DNA from: Bradyrhizobium sp. KBS0727
GTDB lineage: Bacteria; Pseudomonadota; Alphaproteobacteria; Rhizobiales; Xanthobacteraceae
Direction: 5' to 3'
Assembly: GCF_005937885.2 (NCBI RefSeq)
Contig: NZ_CP042176.1
Span: 5,513,501-5,577,500, forward strand
Length of the DNA stretch: 64,000 nucleotides
Part shown: positions 43,215 through 52,029 of the stretch, piece by piece
Layout of the letters: each line of letters starts with the position of its first letter
How positions within the stretch are numbered: the stretch's first letter is position 1
Notes under the pieces: generated by a model
The model's input: the letters and a program-made list of their open reading frames with translations, nothing else
Database searches by the model: none
Told to the model about the DNA's origin: nothing
Made by a program: the position numbers and the translations under genes

Positions 43215-44615
43215 TCACACCACCGGCTTGACGCCCGGCATCGCCGTGACCAGGTCGCGAAACGCAGCGCCACGGATTTCGAAATTGCGGTACTGGTCGA
43301 ATGAGGCGCAGGCCGGCGACAGCAAGACCACCGGATCGGCAAGCCCGGACGCTTCCGCATCACGTGCGGCATTGGCGACCGCCACATCCAGCGTCTGCGA
43401 AATCTCGTGCGGCACGTGCGTCCCCAGCGTCCCTGCAAATTCCTGCGCCGCTTCGCCGATCAGATAGGCCTTGCGGATACGCGGAAAGTATTCGGTGAGA
43501 CTGGTGATGCCGCCGAGCTTCGGCTTGCCGCCGGCGATCCAGAAGATGTCAGCGAAGGACGACAGCGCATGCGCCGCGGCATCCGCATTGGTGCCCTTGG
43601 AGTCGTTGACGAACAGCACGTTGCCGCGGCGGCCGACCTGCTCCATGCGGTGCGCGAGACCCGGAAAGCTGCGCAGGCCATTTTGCAACGTCTCGGTGCC
43701 GATGCCGGTTGCGAGCGCACAGGCCGCCGCACAAGCCGCATTCTGCGCATTGTGCAGGCCGCGCAGCGAACCGATACCGCCGAGTTTGGCGATTTCCCGG
43801 CGCGCACCGCCCGACGCCTGGACGATGACTTCGCGCTCGACATAGATGCCGTCGGGCAGCGGGTTTTTCACCGAGATCCGCACCACGCGCTTGCCCGCCT
43901 GGTCGAGCCGGTCGGCGATGTTGCGGGACCAGCCGTCGTCGACGCCGACGATCGACGTGCCCTGCGGCTGCACGCCCGCGACCAGCCGCGCCTTTACCGC
44001 GGCATAGTTTTCCAGCGTGCCGTGGCGATCGATATGGTCTTCGCTGACATTGAGCAGGATGCCGACGGAGGGATCGAGCGAGGGCGCAAGGTCGATCTGG
44101 TAGGACGACATCTCGATCACATGCACCCGCCCCATCCGCGGCGGTTCCAGCGACAGGATCGCGGTGCCGATATTGCCGCCCATCTGGGTGTCGTAACCCG
44201 CGACCTGCATCAGATGCGCGATCAACGCGGTCGTGGTCGACTTGCCGTTGGTGCCGGTGATGGCGACAAACGGCGCCTCCGGCGCGTGACGGCGGCGCTC
44301 GCGGCAAAACAATTCGATGTCGCCGATGACCTCGATGCCGGCCTGCCGCGCCATCAGCACCGACCAATGCGGCGAGGGATGCGTCAGCGGCGCGCCGGGC
44401 GTCAGGATGAGGGCGGAAAAATTCGCCCACGATACGTTGCGCAGGTCGGCGGTGATGAAGCCGGCCTGTGCGGCCTTGGCGACATTATCGGCCGAGTCGT
44501 CGCCCGCGATCACGTCGGCACCGCCGGCCTTCAAGGCGTGGCAACTCGCCAGCCCCGAGCCGCCGAGGCCGAAGACGGCGACCGTCTTGCCCGCAAAGGA
44601 AGTGACGGGGATCAT
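43215..44615 (-). CDS. murD: UDP-N-acetylmuramoylalanine--D-glutamate ligase
   Basis: A 466-residue Mur ligase: an N-terminal Rossmann domain (VAVFGLGGSGLAS), P-loop AITGTNGKSTTTALI, the MSSYQIDL metal region, NVSEDHIDRH, and NDSKGTNADAA in the C-terminal domain. It adds D-glutamate to UDP-MurNAc-L-Ala. I placed the start at ATG 44615; the open frame to 44705 is a family A repeat read as protein. The gene is intact to its usual PGVKPVV end, though ftsW no longer follows it. Confidence 0.96.
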   Translation of the reverse strand: MIPVTSFAGKTVAVFGLGGSGLASCHALKAGGADVIAGDDSADNVAKAAQAGFITADLRNVSWANFSALILTPGAPLTHPSPHWSVLMARQAGIEVIGDIELFCRERRRHAPEAPFVAITGTNGKSTTTALIAHLMQVAGYDTQMGGNIGTAILSLEPPRMGRVHVIEMSSYQIDLAPSLDPSVGILLNVSEDHIDRHGTLENYAAVKARLVAGVQPQGTSIVGVDDGWSRNIADRLDQAGKRVVRISVKNPLPDGIYVEREVIVQASGGARREIAKLGGIGSLRGLHNAQNAACAAACALATGIGTETLQNGLRSFPGLAHRMEQVGRRGNVLFVNDSKGTNADAAAHALSSFADIFWIAGGKPKLGGITSLTEYFPRIRKAYLIGEAAQEFAGTLGTHVPHEISQTLDVAVANAARDAEASGLADPVVLLSPACASFDQYRNFEIRGAAFRDLVTAMPGVKPVV

Positions 44616-44627
44616 GATGGGACTGCC

Positions 44628-44703
44628 GTCATTCCGGGGCGCGCAACGCGCGAACCCGGAATCTCGAGATTCCGGGTTCGTGCTGCGCACGCCCCGGAAT
44701 GAC
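44628..44703. repeat. Dispersed palindromic repeat, family A, copy 5
   Basis: A 76-bp near-perfect palindrome with GTCATTCCGGGGCGC outer arm and GGAATCTCGAGATTCC core, between mraY and murD. It lies in the same arrangement as copies 2 and 7. Confidence 0.92.
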
Positions 44704-44724
44704 AACAGCAGAATTGCACGGGCA

Positions 44725-45831
44725 TCACCGCAGTTTCAGCGTGGAGAGGCCGGCCAGCGCCAGCATCACCGAGATGATCCAGAACCGGATCACGATCTGC
44801 GGCTCGGTCCAGCCCTTCTGCTCGAAGTGATGGTGCAGCGGCGCCATCCGGAAGACGCGCTTGCCCGTCAGCTTGAACGACACCACCTGCACGATCACGG
44901 AGATGGCCTCGAGCACGAACAATCCGCCGATCACGGCCAGCACGATCTCGTGTTTGACCGCGACCGCGATCGCGCCCAGCATGCCGCCGAGCGCGAGCGA
45001 GCCGGTGTCGCCCATGAAGATCGAGGCCGGCGGCGCGTTGAACCAGAGAAAGCCTAAGCCCGCCCCCAGCACCGCACCGCACAGCACCGCGAGTTCGCCG
45101 GTGCCGGCGACGTAGTTGATCTGCAGATAGTCCGAGAAAACCGCGTTGCCGGTCAGATATGAGATCATGCCGAAGCTGGCGGCGGCGATCATCACCGGTA
45201 CGATGGCGAGACCGTCGAGACCGTCGGTCAGGTTCACGGCGTTGCCGGAGCCGACCATCACGAAGGCGCCGAACAGCACGAAGAACCAGCCGAAGTTGAA
45301 CACCAGTTCCTTGAAGAACGGGATCGCCAGCGAGGTCGAGGACGCATCGCGGCCGAGCCGCACCAGCGCGTAGCAGGCCCCAATCGCGATCGCGAATTCG
45401 ATCAGGAGCCGCAGCTTGCCGGCAAAGCCGCTATGGGTCTGCTTCGTCACTTTCAGATAGTCGTCGTAGAATCCGACAAAGCCGAAACCGAGCGTCACCG
45501 CCAGCACGATCCAGACATAGGGATTGGCCGGATTGGCCCACAGCAGCGTCGCCACCACGAGCCCCGACAGGATCATCAGCCCGCCCATCGTCGGCGTGCC
45601 CTTCTTGGAGATCAGGTGCGATGCCGGGCCGTCGGTGCGGATCGGCTGGCCCTTGCCCTGCCGCAGCCGCAGATGATCGATGATCCAGGGACCGAACAGG
45701 AACACGAACAGCGCGCCCGTCACCATCGCCCCGCCGGTGCGGAAGGTGATGTAGCGGAAGACGTTCAGGAGCCCGCGGAGGAAGCCAAGACCGGGAACGG
45801 TGTTGGAAAGCTCGATCAGCCAGTAAAACAT
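44725..45831 (-). CDS. mraY: Phospho-N-acetylmuramoyl-pentapeptide transferase
   Basis: A 368-residue inner-membrane enzyme with about ten hydrophobic segments that makes lipid I. Conserved motifs: the first aspartates in FYDDYLKVTKQ, the second in NAVNLTDGLDGLA, and the MGDTGSLALGG and MAPLHHHFEQKG loops. Length is usual. It follows murF after a 166-bp gap in which I see nothing, and precedes murD across a family A repeat. Confidence 0.97.
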   Translation of the reverse strand: MFYWLIELSNTVPGLGFLRGLLNVFRYITFRTGGAMVTGALFVFLFGPWIIDHLRLRQGKGQPIRTDGPASHLISKKGTPTMGGLMILSGLVVATLLWANPANPYVWIVLAVTLGFGFVGFYDDYLKVTKQTHSGFAGKLRLLIEFAIAIGACYALVRLGRDASSTSLAIPFFKELVFNFGWFFVLFGAFVMVGSGNAVNLTDGLDGLAIVPVMIAAASFGMISYLTGNAVFSDYLQINYVAGTGELAVLCGAVLGAGLGFLWFNAPPASIFMGDTGSLALGGMLGAIAVAVKHEIVLAVIGGLFVLEAISVIVQVVSFKLTGKRVFRMAPLHHHFEQKGWTEPQIVIRFWIISVMLALAGLSTLKLR

Positions 45832-45997
45832 TCAAATGCCCTATCACGCGGCTTGGTTGCGCCGTCTTCAGCGGGAGGCGCCCAGCGCTTGCGCCTTGAT
45901 AATCGTTTTCGTCCTCAAACCAAGCAAATCCTGGTCATCTCGCAGGCAAGCCTCGCGAATCGCCACGCGAAAACAAGGGGTAGTCAGCCCGGCCAGT

Positions 45998-47380
45998 TTA
46001 CGCTTTTGCCTGCAGGGCGGCCAGCAACCTCGGCACAAACTTGTTCACCCAGAACATCTTTTTGCTGCCTTTGACCACCACCACGTCGCCGCCCCGGAGC
46101 AGGGCCGCGATTTTCTGCGGATCGAGCGTTGCGGGGTCTTCATGCCAGCCCAGCGCCCGCCCGGCCGGCACCAGGTCATACAGATGACGCATCAACGGGC
46201 CGACGCAGTAGATGCCGTCGAGGCCGGGCAGATCGCCCGCGAGCTTGGCGTGATAGGCGGGCGCGTCAGCGCCGAGTTCCAGCATGTCGCCGAGAATGGC
46301 GATGCGCCGGCCGGCCGTCACCGGCCGCGCCTTCAGGCTGCCGAGGGCCGCCACCATGCTGGCCGGGTTGCCGTTGAAACTGTCGTCGATCACGGTGACG
46401 CCATCGGCCACTTGCTCGACGCCGCGCCCGGTCATGATGCCGACGTGGTTCAATTCCTTCGCCAGCGCCGTCGCATCGAGTCCGGCGGCATGGATCGACG
46501 CCAGCGCCGCCAGCGCATTCTGCAGCCGGTGCGGCGCGCCGGGCGTCAGGCTGAACGCCACTTGTTTGCCGTCGACCTGCGCGGTGACGTCCCAGCTTTC
46601 GCCCTGCGCGGTGTGGCTCAGCGCCTTTACTTCCGACGCATCCCCAAAACGCTCGACCTTGCCGTTCCACTCCGGTGCTTCGACGTCGGTCGGCAGTACG
46701 AGGACGCCGTCTTTGGGCAGGCCAAGCGCGATACTTACCTTCTCGCGGCGGATCGCTTCGAGGCTGCCGAGCTTTTCCAGATGAACCGGCTGCACGTTCA
46801 CCACCAGCGCCACGGTCGGCCTTGTCAGTTCGCTGAGCCGCGCAATTTCGCCGGTCTGGTTCATGCCCATCTCGACGACCCACACGCTCGCGCTTGGGCT
46901 GGCATTGCACAGCGTCAGCGGCACGCCCCAGAAATTGTTGAAGCTGGCAGGGCTGGCATAGGCGTACGGGTAAGCGCCGAGAAATTCCTTGGTGCTGGTC
47001 TTGCCGGCGCTGCCGGTGAGTCCGATCACCGGTCCGTCAAAGCGCGCCCGCGCCGCGCGCGCCAGCCCCCACAGGCCGTCGATCAGCGTGTCCTTGACGA
47101 TCAGCTGCGGGACCTTCACGCCTTCGATCCGGTGCGGCACGATCATCGCCACCGCGCCCGATGCTTCGGCCTTGTCGGCGAACTCCCAACCGTCGCGGGC
47201 GCTGGCGAAACTCGAAACGAAGCCGCCGCTCGGCGTGCCGCTCAGCGCCACGAACAGGCATCCCGGTTTTACCAGCCGGCTGTCCTGCGTCACGAAGTCG
47301 ATCGGCGTATTCGGGAATTCGCCCGATACTCCCAACGCGCGGGCCGCTTCGGCAATCGTCCACAACGGCGTAGCGCTCAT
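45998..47380 (-). CDS. murF: UDP-N-acetylmuramoyl-tripeptide--D-alanyl-D-alanine ligase
   Basis: A 460-residue Mur ligase with N-terminal MurE/F-type domain (FVTQDSRLVKPGCLFVALSG), P-loop GLTGSAGKTSTKEF, NNFWGVPLTLCN, MGMNQTGEI and C-terminal VIDDSFNGNPASM. It adds D-Ala-D-Ala to UDP-MurNAc-tripeptide. Its ATG overlaps the murE stop by four bases, so the pair is translationally coupled. Confidence 0.96.
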   Translation of the reverse strand: MSATPLWTIAEAARALGVSGEFPNTPIDFVTQDSRLVKPGCLFVALSGTPSGGFVSSFASARDGWEFADKAEASGAVAMIVPHRIEGVKVPQLIVKDTLIDGLWGLARAARARFDGPVIGLTGSAGKTSTKEFLGAYPYAYASPASFNNFWGVPLTLCNASPSASVWVVEMGMNQTGEIARLSELTRPTVALVVNVQPVHLEKLGSLEAIRREKVSIALGLPKDGVLVLPTDVEAPEWNGKVERFGDASEVKALSHTAQGESWDVTAQVDGKQVAFSLTPGAPHRLQNALAALASIHAAGLDATALAKELNHVGIMTGRGVEQVADGVTVIDDSFNGNPASMVAALGSLKARPVTAGRRIAILGDMLELGADAPAYHAKLAGDLPGLDGIYCVGPLMRHLYDLVPAGRALGWHEDPATLDPQKIAALLRGGDVVVVKGSKKMFWVNKFVPRLLAALQAKA

Positions 47381-48837
47381 GCAACCCTCGCTGCGAGCGC
47401 GGCCGCCACCGCCTCGTGATCGCTGAAATGCAGAACCTTGTCGCCGACAATCTGCCCGGTCTCATGGCCCTTGCCGGCGATCAGCAGCGCGTCGCCGGGC
47501 TGCAACGCGGAGATGCCGGCCCTGATGGCTTCCGTGCGATCGCCGATGTCGTCGGCGCCTTTCGCTTCGGCCAGGATAGCGGCGCGGATCGCGTCCGGAT
47601 TCTCGCTGCGCGGATTGTCGTCGGTGACGATGACGTGGTCGGCGTTGTCGGCCGCGATCGCACCCATGATCGGGCGCTTGCCGGCGTCGCGATCGCCGCC
47701 GGCACCGAAAATCACGACCAGCTTGCGCTTCGCATAGGGCCGAAGCGCCTGCAGCGCCTTCGCCAGCGCATCCGGCTTGTGCGCGTAATCGACGAAGATC
47801 GGTGCGCCGTTATGTTCGCCGACCCGCTCCAGCCGCCCCTTGGCGCCTTCGAGATGTGCCAGCGTTGCGAACACCGCAGCAGGCTCGCTGCCGGTGCCGA
47901 TCGCGAGGCCCGCAGCGACCAGCGCGTTCTCGATCTGGAATTCGCCGACCAGCGGCAACTTGATCATGTGCTTGTGGCCGCGATGTTCGAGCACGAGCTT
48001 TTGCGCAAAACCTTCGACGGTGGCCTCGACAAGACGAATGCCCTCGCCTGCGCCATCCGCGTTGCGGCCGACCGCCATGATGCGCAGATTTTTCCCGCGC
48101 GCGACGTCGATCACTTCCGGCGAACAGTCATGATCGGCCGAGATCACGGCAACACCACCGGGTGGAACGAGATCGCGGAACAGCCGCAGTTTTGCGGCGA
48201 GGTAATGCGCGACGTCAGGATGATAATCCATGTGGTCGCGCGAGAGATTGGTGAAGCCGCCGGCAGAGATGCGCACGCCGTCGAGCCTGAACTGGTCGAG
48301 CCCGTGCGAGGACGCTTCGAACGCCAGATGCGTGACGCCGTCGGCGGTGATTTCGTCGAGTTGCCGGTGAAGCGCGATCGGATCCGGCGTCGTCAGCGAG
48401 CCGTAGACCGTGCGCTTCGGCGAAACCAGCCCGATGGTGCCGATGCTGGCGGAGGCGTAACCGAGCCGCTCCCAGATCTGGCGCGCAAATGCTGCGACCG
48501 AGGTCTTGCCGCTGGTGCCGGTCACCGCAGCGATCGTCTTTGGCTGCCCCGGATAAAAACGTGCCGCCGCCAGCGCCAGCGCGCGGCGCGGATTGGCGGT
48601 GACGACAAACGGTATGCGACGATCGCCCGGCGGTGCGTGATCGCAGGTGACCGCAACCGCGCCCGCGGCAATCGCCGCATCAATGAAACGCGAACCGTCG
48701 GTCTTGCTGCCGGCGAGAGCGAAGAACAGGTCGCCCGGCTTTACCGCGCGGCTGTCGACCGCAAGGCCATTGACGTCGAGTGCTGCCGCCTGCGGCTCGA
48801 TCGCAGCGTCGTCGCTGAAGAGGTCGCGAAGTCTCAT
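47377..48837 (-). CDS. murE: UDP-N-acetylmuramoyl-L-alanyl-D-glutamate--2,6-diaminopimelate ligase
   Basis: A 486-residue Mur ligase. The N-terminal DSRAVKPGDLFFALAG, P-loop VTGTSGKTSVAAF, and the C-terminal DNPRSENPDAI motif, which selects meso-diaminopimelate rather than lysine, are visible. It adds the third residue of the stem peptide. It follows ftsI after 41 bp and is coupled to murF by an ATGA overlap. Confidence 0.96.
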   Translation of the reverse strand: MRLRDLFSDDAAIEPQAAALDVNGLAVDSRAVKPGDLFFALAGSKTDGSRFIDAAIAAGAVAVTCDHAPPGDRRIPFVVTANPRRALALAAARFYPGQPKTIAAVTGTSGKTSVAAFARQIWERLGYASASIGTIGLVSPKRTVYGSLTTPDPIALHRQLDEITADGVTHLAFEASSHGLDQFRLDGVRISAGGFTNLSRDHMDYHPDVAHYLAAKLRLFRDLVPPGGVAVISADHDCSPEVIDVARGKNLRIMAVGRNADGAGEGIRLVEATVEGFAQKLVLEHRGHKHMIKLPLVGEFQIENALVAAGLAIGTGSEPAAVFATLAHLEGAKGRLERVGEHNGAPIFVDYAHKPDALAKALQALRPYAKRKLVVIFGAGGDRDAGKRPIMGAIAADNADHVIVTDDNPRSENPDAIRAAILAEAKGADDIGDRTEAIRAGISALQPGDALLIAGKGHETGQIVGDKVLHFSDHEAVAAALAARVA

Positions 48838-48878
48838 GGTCTTCCAGTCCGGCCGGCGCAGCTCGCCCCCGGTAGGGA

Positions 48879-50630
48879 TTACTGGGTTGTCTTCGATGCC
48901 GCAAGAATAAGGCGGTCGGACGGCGGCAGATCGAACCGCGGTTCGATGCCCAAAAGCGGTCCGATGCGGGCGATCACTTTGCCGCCGGTCGGCACCGCGT
49001 TCCAGCCCGAGGTGATGAAGCCGTGGGTTTCCGGCAGCGCCTTCGGCTCGTCCAGCATGACCAGGAGCTGATATTGCGGGTTGTCGGCCGGGATGATCGC
49101 GGTGAAGGAATTCAGCACCTGCTTCTTGGAATAGCGCCCGCCCACGACCTTTTCGGAGGTGCCGGTCTTGCCGCCGATATAATAGCCCTTCACGTCGGCC
49201 GACTTGGCGGTTCCGATTTCGGCGTTCAGCCGCATCAGGTAACGCATCTTCTCCGACGTCTCCGGCTTGATCACGCGCTTCGCCATCGCTTTGGCTTCTT
49301 CTTCCGAGCGCTTGAGGAAGGTCGGCGGGATCAGCAGGCCGCCGTTGACGACGGCGTTGATGCCCATCACCGCCTGCAGCGGCGCCACCGCGATGCCGTG
49401 ACCGAAGGAAATCGTGATGGTGTTGAGCTCGCTCCAGCGCTTCGGCACGATCGGCGAGGCACTCTCTGGCAGTTCGGTGCGCAGCCGATCCATCTGGCCG
49501 AGCTTCTTCAGAAACGCCTTGTGCGCCTCGACGCCCTGCGCCATCGCGATCCGCGCGGCGCCGACGTTGGAGGAGAAGGTGAATACTTCCGCCAGCGTGA
49601 TCGAGCGGCCGAGCGGATGGGTGTCGTGGATCGCGAACTTGCCGAAGTGCAGCGCGCCGCGCGCATCAAAGAGCGAGTTCAGCGTCGCCTTGCCGGAATC
49701 GAGCGCCATCGCCAAGGTCAGCGCCTTGAAGGTGGAACCCATTTCGAATACGCCCGTGGTCAGGCGATTGATGCGGTCGGGATCGTGCGCCTCTTTCGGA
49801 TTGTTCGGATCGAAATCCGGCAGCGACACCAGCGCCACGATCTCACCGGTCCGGACGTTGGAGACGAGGCCCGAGGCGGCCTTGGCCTTGTACTTGTCTT
49901 TTGCCTTAAGGAGCTCGTCGCGCAGCGCGTGCTCGACGCGCAGGTCGACCGACAGTTCCACCGGCCGCTGCAGCCGGTCGGTGGCGAAGCCGGCGCGGTG
50001 CAGATCGGCCAGACCGTTGGTGTCCAGCCACTTCTCCATTCCGGCGATGCCCTGGTTGTCGATATTGACCAGGCCGATCAAATGCGCAACTTCGGCGCCG
50101 GTCGGATAGACGCGCTTGTTCTCGCGCAGGAATCCGATACCGGGAATGCCGAGACGATGGATGTCCTGCTGCTGCTTCGGCGTGATTTCACGCTTCAGCC
50201 AGACGAAACCCTTGCGCGACGACAGGCGGTCGCGCACTTCGATGGTGTCGAGGTCCGGCAATGTCGCGGTTAAAAGTTCGATCGCCTCGTCCTTGTCGAT
50301 GATGCGGCGCGGCTCGGCAAACAGGCTCGGTGCCTTGACGTCGGTGGCCAGCACCTCGCCGTTGCGGTCGACGATATCGGGCCGTGCCGTCGCGATCGCG
50401 TCCTGCGAAGCGGTGCGGCGCGCGCCATGACTGTCGGCGCCGACAGCAAACATCACCAGACGTCCGGCGAGGATGGCATAGACGCAGGCAAACGCCAGAA
50501 TTGCCAATCCGACGCGGGCGCGGGCCTTCGCGGCGCGATCGACATTGCGCCCGTACAGCAGGCTGCGGATCAGCCGCTGCCGCCACGGCTCGGCCGGCTT
50601 TCCCGTGGTGGTGCGTGTCCGGTCGGTCAT
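48879..50630 (-). CDS. ftsI: Peptidoglycan D,D-transpeptidase FtsI (PBP3)
   Basis: A 583-residue class B penicillin-binding protein: a short cytoplasmic tail, one membrane segment (about 43-65), a dimerisation domain and a transpeptidase domain with active-site Ser in GSTFKAL (SxxK), the FSSNVGAA motif (SxN) and the GKTGTSEK triad (KTG). It cross-links septal peptidoglycan with FtsW. The ATG at 50630 overlaps the ftsL stop by four bases; a longer frame to 50873 overlaps ftsL and is rejected. Confidence 0.96.
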   Translation of the reverse strand: MTDRTRTTTGKPAEPWRQRLIRSLLYGRNVDRAAKARARVGLAILAFACVYAILAGRLVMFAVGADSHGARRTASQDAIATARPDIVDRNGEVLATDVKAPSLFAEPRRIIDKDEAIELLTATLPDLDTIEVRDRLSSRKGFVWLKREITPKQQQDIHRLGIPGIGFLRENKRVYPTGAEVAHLIGLVNIDNQGIAGMEKWLDTNGLADLHRAGFATDRLQRPVELSVDLRVEHALRDELLKAKDKYKAKAASGLVSNVRTGEIVALVSLPDFDPNNPKEAHDPDRINRLTTGVFEMGSTFKALTLAMALDSGKATLNSLFDARGALHFGKFAIHDTHPLGRSITLAEVFTFSSNVGAARIAMAQGVEAHKAFLKKLGQMDRLRTELPESASPIVPKRWSELNTITISFGHGIAVAPLQAVMGINAVVNGGLLIPPTFLKRSEEEAKAMAKRVIKPETSEKMRYLMRLNAEIGTAKSADVKGYYIGGKTGTSEKVVGGRYSKKQVLNSFTAIIPADNPQYQLLVMLDEPKALPETHGFITSGWNAVPTGGKVIARIGPLLGIEPRFDLPPSDRLILAASKTTQ

Positions 50631-51031
50631 TGCTGATCTCCCGGCCGATTTGCCGGTGCCGGCACCGATCCGGTCACGGATTGTGGGTCGGCGGTAGCCT
50701 CGATGGTGTTGATCATCGCGCCGATCGGGTCGGGAGCGCCCGGCCGCGCAAAACTCGGCGGCCGCTCCGGCAGGTTCTTCAGGGTATCGTATTGCGTGGC
50801 GTTCAACGGCTTCAGCCCGAGATAGCGATCGGCAAGGCCTTGCAGCCGGAGCGGCGCATCGAGCTTGGCCCATTCCGCGCGCAGCGTCGCGATGGCGTCG
50901 CGCTGCTCGCGGATTTCCGCGTTCAGCCGCAGCACGCGCTCGACGCGCGCGGTCGATTCCATCTTGATCCGGTAGACGTAGGCCGCCGCGAACACCAGCA
51001 TGCCGATGACGAGAAGATGGATGACGCGCAT
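50627..51031 (-). CDS. ftsL: Cell division protein FtsL
   Basis: A 134-residue bitopic protein: a membrane segment at about residues 4-22, then a leucine-zipper-like coiled coil (about 30-62) and a proline-rich periplasmic tail. It would form the FtsQLB complex that activates FtsWI. It is assigned mainly by size, topology and position between rsmH and ftsI, since FtsL sequences vary. The start at 51031 lies two bases after the rsmH stop. Confidence 0.85.
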   Translation of the reverse strand: MRVIHLLVIGMLVFAAAYVYRIKMESTARVERVLRLNAEIREQRDAIATLRAEWAKLDAPLRLQGLADRYLGLKPLNATQYDTLKNLPERPPSFARPGAPDPIGAMINTIEATADPQSVTGSVPAPANRPGDQQ

Positions 51032-51033
51032 GG

Positions 51034-52029
51034 TCAGCCCCCCCTCATCACGTCGGCGAGCACGGGCCATGCCGGCAGCGCGTCCGCCGCATGCGCGGGC
51101 GCCGCGGTGCGCTCGGCGGCGCGCAGTTTTGCAGAGCGCGCGCGTGGATTGGCGGCAACCTCCGCGTCGCCGGGCGTAACCGGGCGTTTGGTCAGAATCC
51201 GGAAGCTTGGTGCCGTCTGCGCCACTTCCGGCAAATGCCGCGAGCCGCCGCCGGTCTTGCCGCGCGCGTTGAGGAAATCCTTGACGATGCGGTCTTCCAG
51301 CGAATGAAACGACACCACGACCAGCCGTCCGCCCGGCTTCAGCACGCGTTCCGCCGCCGCCAGCGCCAGATGCAATTCGTCGAGCTCGGCGTTGACGAAA
51401 ATCCGCAAGCCCTGAAACGTCCGGGTCGCCGGATGGATCTCGTTCGGCTTGGAATGAACCACCTTGGAGACGATATCGGCCAGCGCCTGCGTGGTCGTGA
51501 TCGGCGCTTCCTTGCGCGCGGCGACGATGGCGCGGGCGACGGCGCGCGAATAGCGCTCTTCGCCGAAGATGTAGATGATGTTGGCGAGATCGGCCTCGGA
51601 GGCCCTTGCCACCACATCCGCCGCGGTCGGACCGTCATGGCCCATCCGCATGTCGAGCGGACCGCCGAGCCGGAACGAAAAACCGCGCTCGGCCTGGTCG
51701 AGCTGCATTGAGGAAACGCCGACGTCCATCACGACGCCATCCACCCTATCGACCCCTTGCGCGGCGCAGACGTCGTCGAGATGGGAAAAGCGGTCTTCGA
51801 CCAGGGTCAGCCGGCCGCCCGAGCGGTCGACGAGATCGAACCCGCCGGTAATGGCTGACCGGTCGCGGTCGATGCCGATAACCCGGGTTCCCGCGATATC
51901 GAGGATCGCGCGGCTGTAGCCGCCGGCGCCGAAGGTCGCGTCGACGTAAATGCCGCCGTCATGGGGGGCGAGCATCTCGACCGCTTCGCGGCCGAGAACG
52001 GAGATATGACGCGGCGCAGCCGGGGTCAT
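51034..52029 (-). CDS. rsmH: 16S rRNA (cytosine(1402)-N(4))-methyltransferase
   Basis: A 331-residue SAM methyltransferase with HISVLGREAVEML at the start, motif I YVDATFGAGGYSRAIL, GVVMDVGVSSMQLDQAERGFSF and the C-terminal VVSFHSLEDRIVKDF. It methylates C1402 in the ribosomal P site. It is the first gene of this dcw run. The start ATG at 52029 gives the standard N terminus; the frame to 52251 is not conserved-looking. mraZ, often found just upstream, is not present. Confidence 0.96.
   Translation of the reverse strand: MTPAAPRHISVLGREAVEMLAPHDGGIYVDATFGAGGYSRAILDIAGTRVIGIDRDRSAITGGFDLVDRSGGRLTLVEDRFSHLDDVCAAQGVDRVDGVVMDVGVSSMQLDQAERGFSFRLGGPLDMRMGHDGPTAADVVARASEADLANIIYIFGEERYSRAVARAIVAARKEAPITTTQALADIVSKVVHSKPNEIHPATRTFQGLRIFVNAELDELHLALAAAERVLKPGGRLVVVSFHSLEDRIVKDFLNARGKTGGGSRHLPEVAQTAPSFRILTKRPVTPGDAEVAANPRARSAKLRAAERTAAPAHAADALPAWPVLADVMRGG

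Noticed and set aside
44616..44705. N-terminal extension of murD encoding SFRGVRSTNPESRDSG; similar extensions occur before the sigma factor and the TauE gene.
   Set aside because: These peptides are the translation of family A repeats and appear before unrelated genes, so they are not part of the proteins.
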